From Polytrichum commune (Eukaryota > Streptophyta > Polytrichopsida > Polytrichales > Polytrichaceae), in contig OX485804.1 of assembly GCA_950295325.1 (NCBI GenBank), forward strand, positions 32,612,001-32,676,000: a stretch of 64,000 nt of DNA, in the 5' to 3' direction. Below, one piece after another: positions 47,401-59,645 of this stretch. Position 1 is the stretch's first letter; every line of letters starts with the position of its first letter. Under the pieces are notes generated by a model. That model did not search any database and had not been told where the DNA came from. It was given only the letters and a program-made list of their open reading frames with translations. The position numbers were made by a program, and so were the translations under genes.

Positions 47401-47999
47401 GACCAGAGGAGTTGGTCCCAATGAGCTTCGTAGACCCAAAGTAGTGGCTGCAGAAAAATCAGAGGGTGAGGTGACTGCTGTTCCAAAAAGTGACACATTA
47501 GGTGGTGATTTTGCGGTTTCGGGTTTTGCCGATTTTTCATTCGATTTGCCTGTGCGGGTTTTGAAGGAGTATGGAATACATGCTCACACTTTTGCTTGTG
47601 CTGGCAACCTTGTACCATTGACGGGGGAGGCCACCAAACAGTGGTCATTTAAGAACTTCATTTCTGGGTTCCGGGTCTCGTCTGGAGCTGGGATTGTTAT
47701 TCCAACTAAGCTATTCCGTCTGGAGGTTAGATTGCTTGACACTTATCATGACTTACCTTGATGCTCCATTTGCATGAGTTATGCTCTTTGGTCCTACTCC
47801 AAGATAAGAGCTCCGGGTTAGATAGTTACTATTGGCGTTGTTGAACTTCCTCTAGTGTGCTGGAAATTATTGATTCTCTTGCTACATATTCTTACAGATG
47901 GCATTATCTATGCAGGTGAATTATTGTTACTTGTTGCGATATCAAGAAATGGACCGCATCAAGCGAGGTGTGCAGATCAGCTTGAATTCGCCACAGTAA
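44432..47999 (+). CDS. SAM50: SAM50/Tob55 (Omp85 family) outer-membrane protein, 5 exons, 533 aa
   Basis: Core of the mitochondrial sorting and assembly machinery, which inserts beta-barrel proteins into the outer membrane. Exons: 44432-44866, 45753-45827, 46421-46906, 47204-47725, 47916-47999; all introns GT-AG and phase 0, 1602 nt in total. Residues 1-59 are a Lys/Glu then Asp-Gly/Glu-rich acidic tract. Residues ~75-170 form a single POTRA-like domain ('VRVHDIQIKGNTKTKDSVI'). The barrel begins about 173 ('AWSLEGTVKYKNLVGY'). 'RFFMGG' (375-380) and 'GFRTRGVGP' (396-404) are the conserved Omp85 loop-6 region. The last 27 residues ('VNYCYLLRYQ...VQISLNSPQ') are the C-terminal strand carrying the insertion signal. 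A single POTRA and no transit peptide fit SAM50 better than chloroplast OEP80/TOC75. Length is normal for plants. Residues ~405-430 form a charged insert. Confidence 0.95.
44876..44899. repeat. (CT)n microsatellite at the start of SAM50 intron 1
   Basis: A CT run begins about 10 bp after the donor at 44867. It sits on the sense strand just inside the intron. Confidence 0.9.
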
Positions 48000-49271
48000 C
48001 CAAGGCTCATGATGAACCCAAACATTATAATTTGGGGAAATAGGTGGAATGAATTCTGCAACTACAGTCTGCCATGTGACTGATTTCCCAGCAGTGTATT
48101 CCACTTGTGATGCAAAGTACGAATACTTCAGTACACATAAAATTAGGTTAATGCAAGAACTTGTTTGGGAGACACCTTCCTGAGATGTCAAGCAGCACTG
48201 GTGTTCTCATGCAACAATTTGCTTATCAGCCTGTAATTGAGTTGTAGAAATGATGTAGCAAGAGCACAACTGGAGCATCTTCTTTCAATTCAGTCATTGG
48301 CAATGTGCTGAAAGTATGGCCTTTTTCTCTGAAGACGATGACTCCCATCCAAGTTCTGACTCCTTAAAGACCCATGTAACCAGGTCTACCTCTACCATCA
48401 CTAGGATCACATGGGCCTTTCTTTTATCAAATGATGCATCACTTAGAAAGGACTAAGGGAAATTCTGTTCTCAAAAGTCCTCTCCTTGAAGCTTGTGTAT
48501 CCAGCATAAAGTGAAGCCAGCAGATTCGAGACTAGGTTGGTGACAAGCAAGGTCTGCTAGGTCTGGCTGTTTGATCTGTAACATCCCAGCCAGTGAGGAA
48601 GTTCAAATCCCTAGTGAATTCAGTTTATCTCCTTAATCAAGGACATCTCGTTGAAATGCTTGTCAAATAAAAAATGCCCTTGAAGTCTGATTGAGCCTGA
48701 CTAGAATAAAAGTCTCAGATGTGCTGTATTTGGGATGATGATCTTCATGGTAAATATGGGTGAATCTGGCTTGCTGGCTTTCTTATCCTTGCTTGTTTTC
48801 TACAAATCTGTTGATTATCATAACTGGAAGATCGCATTCAGAAAACGACTCTGTTGGTTATGCCTTGCAAACTACTCCAAACAGTTGCAGATAAGCTACA
48901 ATATACAATACTCTTCAGGGAATGCTCTTATTAGTGTACTGTACAGAAAAGGTAGCTGAAACTTATGGTTGGGCTCTTCGGAAGCAAAGACCACTGTAGT
49001 GTAAGTTACATCTTCATAAAGTTTAATGGCAGGGTATCATATGCAACTGTTTCTCTTCCTTTGTCGACCGCATCTGTGCCTCCAAATAGGTGTACTTGTT
49101 TCAGTACAGAATGCATTTGATTTACCTGCTGTGGGTGGCCCATGCTACGGAATCCATATCAATCAATCTTGCAAATCACTGGATGGCAACAGAGATAATG
49201 GCACAAGACACTTGATGCTAAATAACGAGTCACGAGGACCACTCTAATTTCAATGTCATACTGTATCAGAT
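48000..49271. other. SAM50 3' region and gene-free DNA
   Basis: The part after 47999 should contain the SAM50 3' UTR. No strong poly(A) signal was singled out. Short frames (48735-48959, 49026-49247) match nothing recognisable. Confidence 0.5.
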
Positions 49272-49455
49272 GTGCAATTAGGTTGCCCCTTTACCCACGC
49301 AAACTACCAGATCACAAAAAACTTATATAGTGTTGTTTCCTCATTTGTACAACAACCACATTGAGAATATAATTATAGTACTTTGTTCCTGTAGTAGAAA
49401 AGACTCAAAATAGTGTGGAATGTTGGTAAATCAGCATAGGGCAACCTAATTGCAC
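49272..49455. mobile_element. Small foldback/MITE, 184 bp, 17-bp perfect TIR
   Basis: GTGCAATTAGGTTGCCC at 49272-49288 is exactly complementary to 49439-49455. The interior is AT-rich and non-coding. No target duplication is clear, so the superfamily is open. Confidence 0.65.
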
Positions 49456-49475
49456 TTATCTTTGCAGTGTAAGTA

Positions 49476-49496
49476 GTAGTAGTAGTAGTAGTAGAT
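49476..49496. repeat. (GTA)n microsatellite
   Basis: About six GTA repeats in 'AAGTAGTAGTAGTAGTAGTAG'-type sequence, close to the 184-bp foldback. Confidence 0.85.
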
Positions 49497-50040
49497 GTTG
49501 TGGGAGGCCTGGTCCAAATGTATAAACATGTTTGTGACTTTCTTGCATGTGGTGGCCAAAGGTTTGTTTGTGCTTTTGGTGTTCACACCTAATTGGGTCA
49601 CTTATCTTCATTGAGTGATGGGTAGGTTAGGTATGGATCTCAAAACATACGTTAAAAAAGACACATGTTTAAAAGATACATTATATTATTTTGCACAAAG
49701 CATAATATTGTTAAGCTCCTTATGGGGTCACCGCTAGATGAGGAATTAGAAAGGCATTGCAACAAGAATAATGGATTGATTCCATATGCATCAAGATTCA
49801 ATCTAGCTTACCCTGGGTTCCACCCTACCTTACATATGCTTGCAAAGGATTAGCATACCTAGGTCTTGAATATGTTATGAATTTGTCAATAATTGCAAGC
49901 TCAATAATCAACACCGTGATTAAGGGATCTACATAATCATTTAGAAGGAAGAGAATCATCACTTTGATAGTGAATCACTTTCAATAATCATCATCTCCAA
50001 AAATTACTAGGAAGATGGTCACAACCTCGACTGAGAATTG

Positions 50041-50413
50041 CTACACTAAATTTTGTGTTAGTGATATATGGTATTTATATGGCACTGTGGTAACTTTTTT
50101 TTAGTGACACCTTCTTATGAATAAGTGTACCAATAATTGTCATCCCAACTTACTTTTAGTCCATCCAAATGCCAATCATTGAAATAAAGTTTGGTATACT
50201 TTGCATCTTAACATTTATAATTAAAAATTGGATGAGAAATTACTTTAAAAATGACAGTAATTGCAATGTTCTATATCTATAATGCCCAAAAAAAACTTAC
50301 AAGAAATGATAAATAATGTTGGGTTTACATTTAGTGTTGGTGACACTATACGCGCAATCAGTATTAAGCAAGACAAATAGAATTGTTGACACTAAGTACA
50401 CTATTTAGTGTAG
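50041..50413. repeat. Foldback element with CTACACTAAA ends, 373 bp
   Basis: Left CTACACTAAAT and right ATTTAGTGTAG are complementary. Further inside, 'GTGTTAGTGA' pairs with 'TTAGTGTTGGTGACAC'-related text. Same terminal sequence as 42729-43020. Non-coding, no clear target duplication. Confidence 0.65.
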
Positions 50414-50774
50414 TCATCTTGTATTGGTTCATTATTGCATAGTCTAGGATAACTGAACTAATTGATAGCAATGTCCATCTTGGGCCCAATTTGCCACTAT
50501 TTTAATAGGCTAAAATACGTATACCTCAAAACTAACACCTATAATCTTGTACAAGTTACGTATTGATTGTGATGATGATACACCACTAGAACATCTTGCA
50601 CAATTGTTGGTTTTAGGTCATCTCAAAATGAGACTTTAAATCCTTATAACTCTGCCACTCGGGCTACGCTGGCTTGCCCGGGTTGGTTGTATTTTGGGTT
50701 ACCTTTGTAATTGATTTTTAAAATTTGAGCCAATTTTTTTTAAAATAAATAAATCCTTATAACTCTAAACAATA
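50414..50774. other. Gene-free DNA
   Basis: AT-rich. Contains 'CTCGGGCTACGCTGGCTTGCCCG' near 50657-50679, a short GC-rich partial inverted repeat. Nothing else recognisable. Confidence 0.5.
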
Positions 50775-51238
50775 CACCCTAAACTCCATAATATCAACCT
50801 CCATAATGTCACTCACTCTCTAAGATTCCGAAACCCTAGGAAACGGATGTTTGTAGTTCAAATGTCACTCCTTATTGTCACATTTCTCTCTCTTATATCA
50901 TGAATTTTGTCATTTATGTAAACCACCAAAGAAGCCAACCCACACCCTTGCATTGCGCCATGTGTCAATATGTGGAGTGTCACCTTCTTATTCTTATTCT
51001 TATTCTTCCTCTTATGCCACTTGTTGAATGTTGGTGAATGCATATGCCACATTGCCCGGGAAGGCCAAGTGGAGTGGACCACACCACACCATTAAAATGT
51101 TGCACTTTGTGTTATTCCATAGTGTCACATGCTACACTTACCCTATAGTATCACGCATCCATGTAAACACTACAGAACTCCGTAATATCACATACACTTT
51201 GGTTGCCACATGTATGATACTACGCAGTTTAGAGTATA
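50775..51238 (+). repeat. Foldback element of the 'ACTCTAAACTCC' family, copy 3
   Basis: It starts 'CACCCTAAACTCCATAATATC' and ends 'TGATACTACGCAGTTTAGAG', complementary ends. Interior phrases are shared with 20174-20512 ('ACCCTAGGAAACGGATG', 'TTATTGTCACATTTCTC', 'GTCACATGCTACAC', 'TATCACGCATCCATG'). Slightly longer than the other copies, with a '(TTATTC)n' patch near 50987-51006. Confidence 0.65.
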
Positions 51239-51425
51239 CTCATGGTATTGAAATGACGCGTTCTTTAATGCATTGAAATCCTCTTGAACTTGGTCGCAAT
51301 AATATTAATTATACTATGTTTACCATTTGAATGATAGAGAATCACACCAAGCCACCATAGCTTCCATTAAAAGTTCAATGTCTGCTTCAAGTAAGAAAGG
51401 AGAATAACTTAACTCTCTCTATTAA

Positions 51426-51925
51426 GGGCCACTTCACACACAAGATTGAGAGCCCGTGACCATTACACTTCAAGCACTCTTATTGGTGGAAAAGGCGGAG
51501 CTGGTCCAAGTTTGCTTCACACTACACTTGAGGGACCAACGGAGTATGTGAATGCAAGATGGATGTAAAGTCTACATGGATTCCTACATGGCATCAAATG
51601 GATCATGTTCCATGGTCACTTGGACTATTTTCAAAACCCACCTCTTAGAGACAGGCCTAACACAGAACCGGGAGATCATGGCACTCCGAACACTCACAAA
51701 TGTTGGTTTATTCTATTTCATCATGTGTGAGGACCCACATGAATAGAAATTCATTGAAATAGCATTTGGTTGAAGACCCAGTCACATAGGAGTTCACACT
51801 GCACTTGAGGGCCCGTGACCACACTACATGATGATTTTGGAGGTGTGTTGGGACGGCCTTTGGACACTTTCTTTTGGGCTCTCGCAATTTCATGGTCACT
51901 GCTCTTGGCTCGTGTGTGATGTGGC

Positions 51926-51927
<2 letters not shown>
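51426..51927 (-). mobile_element. Tourist-like MITE, copy 3
   Basis: About 502 bp starting GGGCCACTTCACACAC after TAA and ending GATGTGGCCC, inverted relative to 3938-4441 and 61132-61631. The right flank is TTC and runs into a (CT)n tract, so the target duplication is lost. Non-coding. Confidence 0.82.

Positions 51928-51956
<29 letters not shown>
51928..51956. repeat. (CT)n microsatellite adjoining a MITE end
   Basis: About 13 CT repeats directly abut the GGCCC terminus of the MITE. Confidence 0.9.
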
Positions 51957-51959
<3 letters not shown>

Positions 51960-53754
51960 CGCACACAGGATCGAAAATAATTTAAAGATTCCGATCAATG
52001 CAAGACACATGAGGTGACAAATGAGAGAGACCTTTTGCCTAGTAAGTATCCCTTGATGTACAATGTCCTTTGTATGCAACAAGAACACACAAAAAGAGCA
52101 TGGCAAAGAAAGAGAAAATTCTATGAATCCAGTACTTAAGGTTGCAGGCCTAATACAGTTGCTTGTCTCAAACAGACATTCATGATTGAGCTGTGTGTGG
52201 TTTGATGTGGATCTAAGAACATGCACTCAAAAAAGGCATCATATGTTTGAAAAATATTAGAATAAGTGATCGTGATTCATTAACTATTCTATGTTCAATA
52301 AATAACATAATATGGGGATTGGTTGGGGTTTTTTTTTTTAGGGGGGGGGGGGTCCGTATGATCATTCAATAAGATAACTTTCACTTTGATAGTAAATAAG
52401 ATGTTTGCATGAGTTCATAATTTACGAGGAAAATGATCACGAACACGACTTGGATTTGTTGATCATCTCACACTACATTAATCGTGTGTTTTATATGCTA
52501 CGAGAAGTGGGTGTAGAGCTGAAAGTGGTCATTTATGGCATGCTTATCTTGCACCAATTGTACAAGGACTTTATCCTCAAAATGTATTTAGGGATTAGAT
52601 GGCTTCTAATGCATGTGGGCAGGATGTGGGCCTTATGTGGTCACTCTTCTTAATCGGACATCTAGATTTGAGTGGTGTATGAAGAGGCTTGTTGTTAAGA
52701 ACATAAACCTAATAGAGAGGAGTTGCAATAAGATTAAACTATATGCTAAATATAGATATGTCATTCTAGCTTCAAAAGTTACCGCAATTGAGAGGGCGTA
52801 AGGTATGCATGTGTTATTTGGTTACTTTTCTTAATCAAACACCTATATTTGATTGATGTGTGGTGCGGTGAGGACCAAAGAACAAATACCATAAAAGACA
52901 CCCTTGTTTACAATCCTTCATGTAAAGGCAAAGTGCTCATACTAGCCTAGAAACTATGTAATCTTTGTTATCCAAAACTTACTACATTTCAAGAATGCCA
53001 CTAGGTATTTGAGCTCACTCACAAGACAATTAACAACATAGCTTGGCAAACTTATTAACCAAAACCCACATTTCCATCAAAAATTTGGCTTGTACATCCT
53101 TACAAAGCACAAGAGCCCAACATTGTTTACCAAAACTCACAAGCCCAACATTGTCTATGCAAAACAAGGTACTTCAACTATTGTGTATGTGCTCATACAT
53201 CCAATCAACAACGTGTTTTTCAACTACTTCATAAAACATAAAACCAAAAACATCTCTAACATATCCCCCTTCAAAATTGCAAAACCCTTATGATTGCATC
53301 CTTGAAGGCATCGCCTCACTTGTGCCCATACCCGGGGGTGGACACTTCATACCACGTACAAACCAACGTGAGTGTAAGTAGGGGTATTGATTGACACAAT
53401 ACCTAACATGCATAGTATATGTAAGGAAGAGGTACTATGTTTCTCTTGTGTGTACATTCAAAAGGGTATTAAGAATCTTGAAGTAAAGTTTGATGTTAAA
53501 AAATGGGTCCTAAGGTTTAGAGGAAATTTTGATAATAGGTGTGCTAGTTTCATCCAACTCACATTTTTATCCATTGTTGTCATCTAGTAATAGTCCTCAA
53601 TGACTACCTTGTCCATTTTTGCTAGTGTTTGCATTTGGGTTCTAGGTTTTTACAAACTAGAGGCTCTTGGACAACTCATGGACAACTCTTGGACAACTCA
53701 TGGGCTCCCTTGGGTTTTGCTCTCCGGATTGTGTCTAAGTTATTGTTCCCTCGT
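51957..53754. other. Gene-free DNA
   Basis: Includes T/G homopolymers near 52330-52352 and dispersed-repeat fragments near 52370-52480 and 52840-52910. Frames at 52405 and 53387 match nothing recognisable. Confidence 0.5.
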
Positions 53755-55140
53755 GAGGGAACCTAGCATGTGAGCGGTGAGTGATAACATATTAGCAATG
53801 GGCAATTACATGAGACATAAGTTTCCATTTTAAGAAGACGTTCCATAAAATTTGAATAGTTTGCCTATAAATGGAATGGAAGGGACATTTGACATTCAAA
53901 AAATAAATCATATTATTGTGGATTTCATGCTCTATATCTTGTCAAGTGGTCTATTATCATGTAATGGACTTGGTATTTGTAGATCTAGAAATAAGCCTAA
54001 AAATATTATTGTAGCTTGCATGTTAGTAAATAAAATTAGATTATAGCTACAATTACCTCTGTGTGTGTGTGTGTGTGTGTGTGTGTATTTATATATATAT
54101 ATATATAGATAGATAGATAGATAGATAAAGTTCATCAAATTTATATATCAACAATGTACTAACATCACCTCTTGATTATATTTAAATTTAAAGTTCATAA
54201 AGTTTATACATCAACAATGTACTCACATCACCTCCTGACTATATTTTATTTATTATTAGTGATTGACAATATTTGCAACCCTATATCATTCAAGTATAAT
54301 GCACATGACCTTGTTGTAGTTCAAAATTACAACTCTATACATGAAGGTGTTTGCCATCATGTAGTCAGCCTTGCATATAGATACATGAATACATGAATAC
54401 ATGAATACATGTGTTTGTAGTATCACCCATCATCATTTCTTCCCCACCGTGGCAGATGTTGTAATTATTCTACTCTCCCATTTGTTCCTATGCTTTGCAA
54501 CGTGTGGATTTGGATTGTGCCAAGTTTTTGGAGTTGGAAACCAACATCTTGAAGATTAAATATCTTATCCCAAGGTCCACTTACAAATGAAACACCTCAT
54601 CCCCAATTCACTTTCGCTTTTAAATTTGAGAAAGGTTTTAAGGATTTGTATTTTATTTTTCATTCATGTGATGCAGCTCATGAGAATTTGACCATGCAAC
54701 ATGCGTCATTGAAGCTATGGAAATGACAGAATCTAGATTTACCAAAAAATAATCATTTAAGTCATAAGGCAAGCACAAATATTGTCAATTTAAACAAACC
54801 TTAGGATTATGATTTGTGCATCTACCTCTACTTTACATTTTTCAATAGCCATTCTATGCATAGACAACAACAAATTATAATAAATAAAACATCTCCCCTT
54901 TCCATATATTATAAACATCAATTCCTCTAGAAATTCCCTTTGATAAACTCATCTTATTTAATTTGTGGTGTCTAAATAATATACTCATCTCTCCCAAAAA
55001 AAATTCATAGCACCTTATTGATTTGTCCATAACCAGGTGGAGCAATACCCCTCTCATATGTATACTTTGTAAGCCAAGTTCTGAATAGGAGCCTTAGTTA
55101 CTAGATTGTAGACTTGTAATGTATGTACTTTTGTGTATGT
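53755..55140 (+). repeat. Dispersed ~1.2-1.4-kb repeat, copy B (uninterrupted)
   Basis: Runs parallel to 24585-24860 plus 26473-27436. At the point matching the hAT-like insertion in copy A it reads continuously ('AAATTAGATTATAGCTACAA'). It differs by a (GT)n-(TA)n-(GATA)n tract at about 54061-54126 and a ~55-bp tandem duplication ('TATATCAACAATGTACT' / 'TACATCAACAATGTACTC') at about 54127-54245. Confidence 0.8.
54061..54126. repeat. Compound microsatellite (GT)n-(TA)n-(GATA)n
   Basis: About 13 GT, then about 8 TA, then about five GATA units, inside dispersed repeat copy B. Confidence 0.92.
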
Positions 55141-55345
55141 TAGGTTGGATTGTTGGATGCAAGTACATATGTTCCACAACAACAAAAGTTGTTAGTTAGA
55201 ATCTATAATTTGCAACAACTAACGTGTGCTAAACATTTACGTGTGCTACACCGTCTTAGTAACAAGAGGATCAATGAAATTAACAAAAAATGATGTTATG
55301 GATAACAATTGGATGCAGTCAAATCAAGATCATGCACTTTATACC

Positions 55346-55377
55346 CCCCCCCCCCCCCCAAATAAATACTCTCTTAA

Positions 55378-55435
<58 letters not shown>

Positions 55436-55456
55436 ACAACAACAACAACAACAATT
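55346..55456. repeat. Poly-C and compound (AT)n-(AC)n-(AAC)n microsatellite
   Basis: A C run at about 55346-55360, then AT at about 55380-55410, AC at about 55411-55434 and AAC at about 55433-55453. Confidence 0.92.
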
Positions 55457-56872
55457 AGTTGTCCTCCCTAAGAACCTACCAAGAGCATATGACCAATTCA
55501 TTGTTTGTAATAGAAAGGCCATGATCTCAAATGTTTTGAAAGATTGTGTATTGATACAATTTTCAAGAATAATATCATTGGTAATTTGGTAGTAATAAAG
55601 TCTAAGTAGTAGGGTAATGTAGACTAGAAGGGATAGGTAACATGGGTAGTAGAAAGAATTCCAATAGAGCTATTGACTTGTTTGAATCGCATTATTGCAT
55701 AAACGTAAATTATGAAAGTAATTGTGTCATAGAGAGGTGGACAAGAAAAAACAAATAAAAGTCCTCACATATCTTAATAGAGGCGTTGACTAATTTGACA
55801 TCATTTATTGATGCTTATGCATCTACATGTGATTTAAAAAAAAATGTAACTATCGATATCAAACATTGAATATAATCTCTATGTGTCTATATGGATTGCA
55901 CATACATTTATTCCTGCTTGTTGGTGTAGTAGTGATACTTTATCGCATTGGAGACATGCTTTGCCATATTTAATGGAACATCGACACCATCATACAATAC
56001 TCTATCATCGCCTCACAGTGGTGGCTCAATGGCGAAGAGGATCTCCCTCAATGATGATGAGGAACCTATTCAAAAACTTTTCACAAAATTGTAATAGAGT
56101 ACCTAAGTTCATCATTTCTTCCATGTTTGTTTGATTTTTGGAGTTATTCAATATCTTATTCACCAATAATGAATGTTGACCAACAGAGTTTTATTTTTAT
56201 ATTTAAAAAATGAAAACATGATGTCTCCTCCCACTTGCATAATCATCCCATTGCATGCAAGGTGGTCGCAAAAAGTTGTGGATCCAACCGCAACACAATC
56301 ACATCATAGTACGTCGTCGGGTCATGATCGTTGCATCCTGCCATTCGTAGAAGTTAAGGTGTAGGAGGATATTGAACATGTTAGTGACAAGTTCCCACTC
56401 ATATTATTATAAACAAAGATGTTATTATTTGTGCCCAAAGTACCACGGTTATAGGATACGCATGGGTGTATCTTCAAATATTATGCCAACCTCATCGCTC
56501 ACCGCTCACATGTTAGCACTCCACTTCTCTCACGTGTGTTTGTTTGACGCAATTGCAGAGTTACATGCTATGAATGAAAAAATGTTCAATGACTTTCTCA
56601 TTGGAAGGTGAAAGTGGGTTTTATATGTAATAAGGGCCTACTTAAATCACGGTATGTATTCTTTATATGTAGTGGAGGCTATCAAATTCAACTAAAAGTT
56701 TAGTATACATTCATGAACCCATTTTCCAGCATGGAGTTAGTACATATAAATTTATTTATTTTTCTCCATAAAGTTCTCGTATATCATAATCGTTTTAATT
56801 TCATAATGACTCACGCATATCATTTAGGTTTCCATTGGAGAGTCCAACCCGCGGGTGCCCATATAACCAATA
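55457..56872. other. Gene-free DNA
   Basis: Short open frames at 55883 and 56372 are unrecognised. 56440-56530 resembles 7090-7210. No RNA gene or intact element is seen. Confidence 0.5.
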
Positions 56873-57257
56873 AGGTAGGGGTGGCTATTTCCGTCCAAAT
56901 TTCAAATGTGCCTAGTTGGGATGCTGAAACTATTTTTTTTATAAATTTTGAGCGCTCCGCAAAGCTGGTGCAAGAGCAACTATGAAAAAATCAAAAATTT
57001 CCGGCATGTTTATGATTTCCTACAAATTTTTAAAGGAAACCTTGTAGAGTGACCAACACTCGCACATAGGGTACGTGGTATATCCACTGGGTGGATTTCT
57101 TAAACCGACCGCTAGCAGCCAATGAAATGTTGGCAACACTGTGAACGGTAAAAGCACCTTGATAGGTGCTTTTGTAAACCCAGGTAAAAGCACCTAAAAG
57201 GTGCTTCCGACATAGAGGTCGACTTTAGGACCCGCACAGAAATTGCCACCCCTACCT
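56873..57257. mobile_element. TIR element of 385 bp, AGGTAGGGGTGGC ends, TA flanks
   Basis: Left AGGTAGGGGTGGCTATTTC and right GAAATTGCCACCCCTACCT (with one inserted/changed base) are inverted repeats, flanked by TA on both sides (56871-56872 and 57258-57259), fitting a Tc1/mariner-type insertion. Inside are two nearby stems: AAAAGCACCTTGATAGGTGCTTTT (57150 region) and 'AAAAGCACCTAAAAGGTGCTT' (57184 region). The sequence is distinct from all other elements in the window. Confidence 0.75.
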
Positions 57258-59645
57258 TAGTTATAAAAACGAGGTCGATTATGTACACGAGGTGTCCACG
57301 TCAATATCCACTTGTCATTAAGGTCACGATATGCATACATATAAATTCATTGTAAGAAAGGAGGAAGAACCAATGTTTGATAGTTTTGTAGCAATATGTA
57401 GTCCAAGAGTAAGTTTTATGCACCTTGGTAGTCTTGATTAATACGTGTGTTTATGACCAAAAAGCATGCACACTGCACAGATGCATTAGAGTTTCATACA
57501 ACACTTACCCCCACTATGTCACACAAGGTAGATTGATCGGCTACTCAAGTGCACTTACCTTGAGTGAAGGTTAAGAGCTCACCCTAATCCATAAGCTTTC
57601 GGATTGGACATTTAAGTGGATGGATGGATACCTCCTTCTTGTCCCTTAGCAAATGGTAGGTAGGGTATGGCCATCACATTATCACCCTTTCAACTTTAAT
57701 TGAGACCCTAGGTTGTGATTGTACATATGTAGGGACTAAGGGCTTAGAGCCTAGTTTTCGTATGATTTTCCAAGTACAATGTCTCTTCTTGGCATGGTAT
57801 GCATCCATGCATATGTATTCATGGTCATTGTAATGCCATATAAATGCCTTTGAAGGATTACTACATGAGATTTCATATATTCAATATTATATTATATTGA
57901 TATATATATATTAAATTGATTGAATGTATGTATGTATAAGAGAGATTTAAAGAAAAAGAGGAGGAGGGGAGGACGATGATGATGCCAACCACTGTTGTTG
58001 ATGTGAATGAGGGGACACTTCACATTGATCATAGCCCCGAGCTCATATGTGAACCCGAAATGAATTTACAAAGCAGGGGTATGGGACAAGTGCTATTGCC
58101 TCATGTCGGAGGTGCTCCCTTTTGGAATCCAAGTGAGGAGGGGACCCGGGAGGCCCCTCTAATCGTCAACGGTTGTATATTTATGTGTTGCGTGCTTATG
58201 TGGGTACCTTGTAAGTGGGTGTTTTGGTGACAAGGTGTCTTAATTGGTTTCAATGCCTCTAAGGTTTAGTTCCCGGGGGCATGCCTCAAGTGGTTGTCTA
58301 TTCATATAGTGGAGCTAATTGAATTGGTGGTGACATCTTGTTGTAGGATTCAACCACAAGACTAGGGTACTTGGATGTGTGGCTTTTGACGTTGAAACTC
58401 ATATAGGGAATTGGTGGTTTCCAAGTCTAATTTTGTTGAGCACAAGTAGAGTCAAATATCCGATGCCCATTTGATGGCTATTAATTGTATTTGTTGCATG
58501 CATGCATAGGTTAACCACTCCATACTCAACAGTGAACACAAGATCGCAAGACCCATGTTTTCAATTAAGATATTAACAAACATGCACTTCATCTAACCAT
58601 AACTAATAATGGGAGGTCTAATTCTCAACCTAGTTTCTCTTGATGTTTCATATAGATTTGCTAACGCAACACAAATTTGATCATTTGATCAAGAGTATAT
58701 AGAGAACAAGAAAAACAAGCCACTTAACACCCGGACAATGATTGTGGAACAATGATTGTGTCTACACTTGTTTGCCTTTGTTATTCACCTTTCCAAAATG
58801 TATCAGAGACAGTTTGGACCCATGTCATCCCAACCCATTGCACTCATCCTATAACCATTTGCTTAACATATCATCATCCACAAATTGATTGTTTTGGAAC
58901 TTCAGAACGGTAACTACCTCAATGCCCACTCGCCTTTGTTGTAGGTTACTGAAATAAATCATATATATATATATAGAGAGAGAGAGAATGCATTGGCATA
59001 AGTGCGCCCTTTCACATGTAAGGAGTTCCTTATGGCAACAACCTAATATGATTTTGATTTTTACGCATGGAATGCAATGGGGTTAGTGTATCACATCTCA
59101 TTAAGCATCATAAATTGGTGCATTTTGTGGAAAAAGAATGCATCGACACGCCTCACTGAGATCCGAGTGTGCATTATAACATACTGTTGCAACTTGAGCC
59201 AAATCATTCAAGTAGGCTTCCTATAGCCCCTCAAGTGCATTCATTAAAAGGGGACTTACACTCTTCACCATCAAGGGCGCATGAGGCCCATTACAGGCCT
59301 CAATGTGTCAAAAGGATGGATGTATGGTTCGTATTTGATGTTCTTATTTAAAATGGTCAAATGTGCCCCCATCAAAAAAAAAATCCAATTCATCAAATGC
59401 ATGTCAAATGCATTTCTCCAATCGATGCATAAACACACCTTCATTGGTTGATGATGAGAAAGTTGGGCTCATCTAAATGATTTCACATAAATCTAGTGAT
59501 CATTGTCACATGTTGTGACTATATTATTACCTCCCTTTTGTTATGTAGGTTCTATTAAATATATAATCAATGTCATAAATCACATGAAGTTTAATTTAAT
59601 ACTCGTTAGGGGTATATATAAATTGTCATATACCATGTATAATTA
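57258..59645. other. Gene-free DNA
   Basis: An 84-codon frame with a real ATG at 57976 ('MMMPTTVVDVNEGTLHIDHS') has no recognisable domain and no supporting neighbours. 58515-58700 is a copy of the commonest dispersed repeat. (TA)n/(GA)n tracts lie near 58960-58987. Confidence 0.5.

Noticed and set aside
55319-55522. Cys/Val/Tyr/Ile-repeat frames near 55.4 kb
   Set aside because: Pure translation of the (AT)n-(AC)n-(AAC)n microsatellite.
57976-58230. 84-codon frame beginning MMMPTTVVDV
   Set aside because: It has a true ATG, but no domain, signal or neighbouring exon, and it lies among dispersed repeats.
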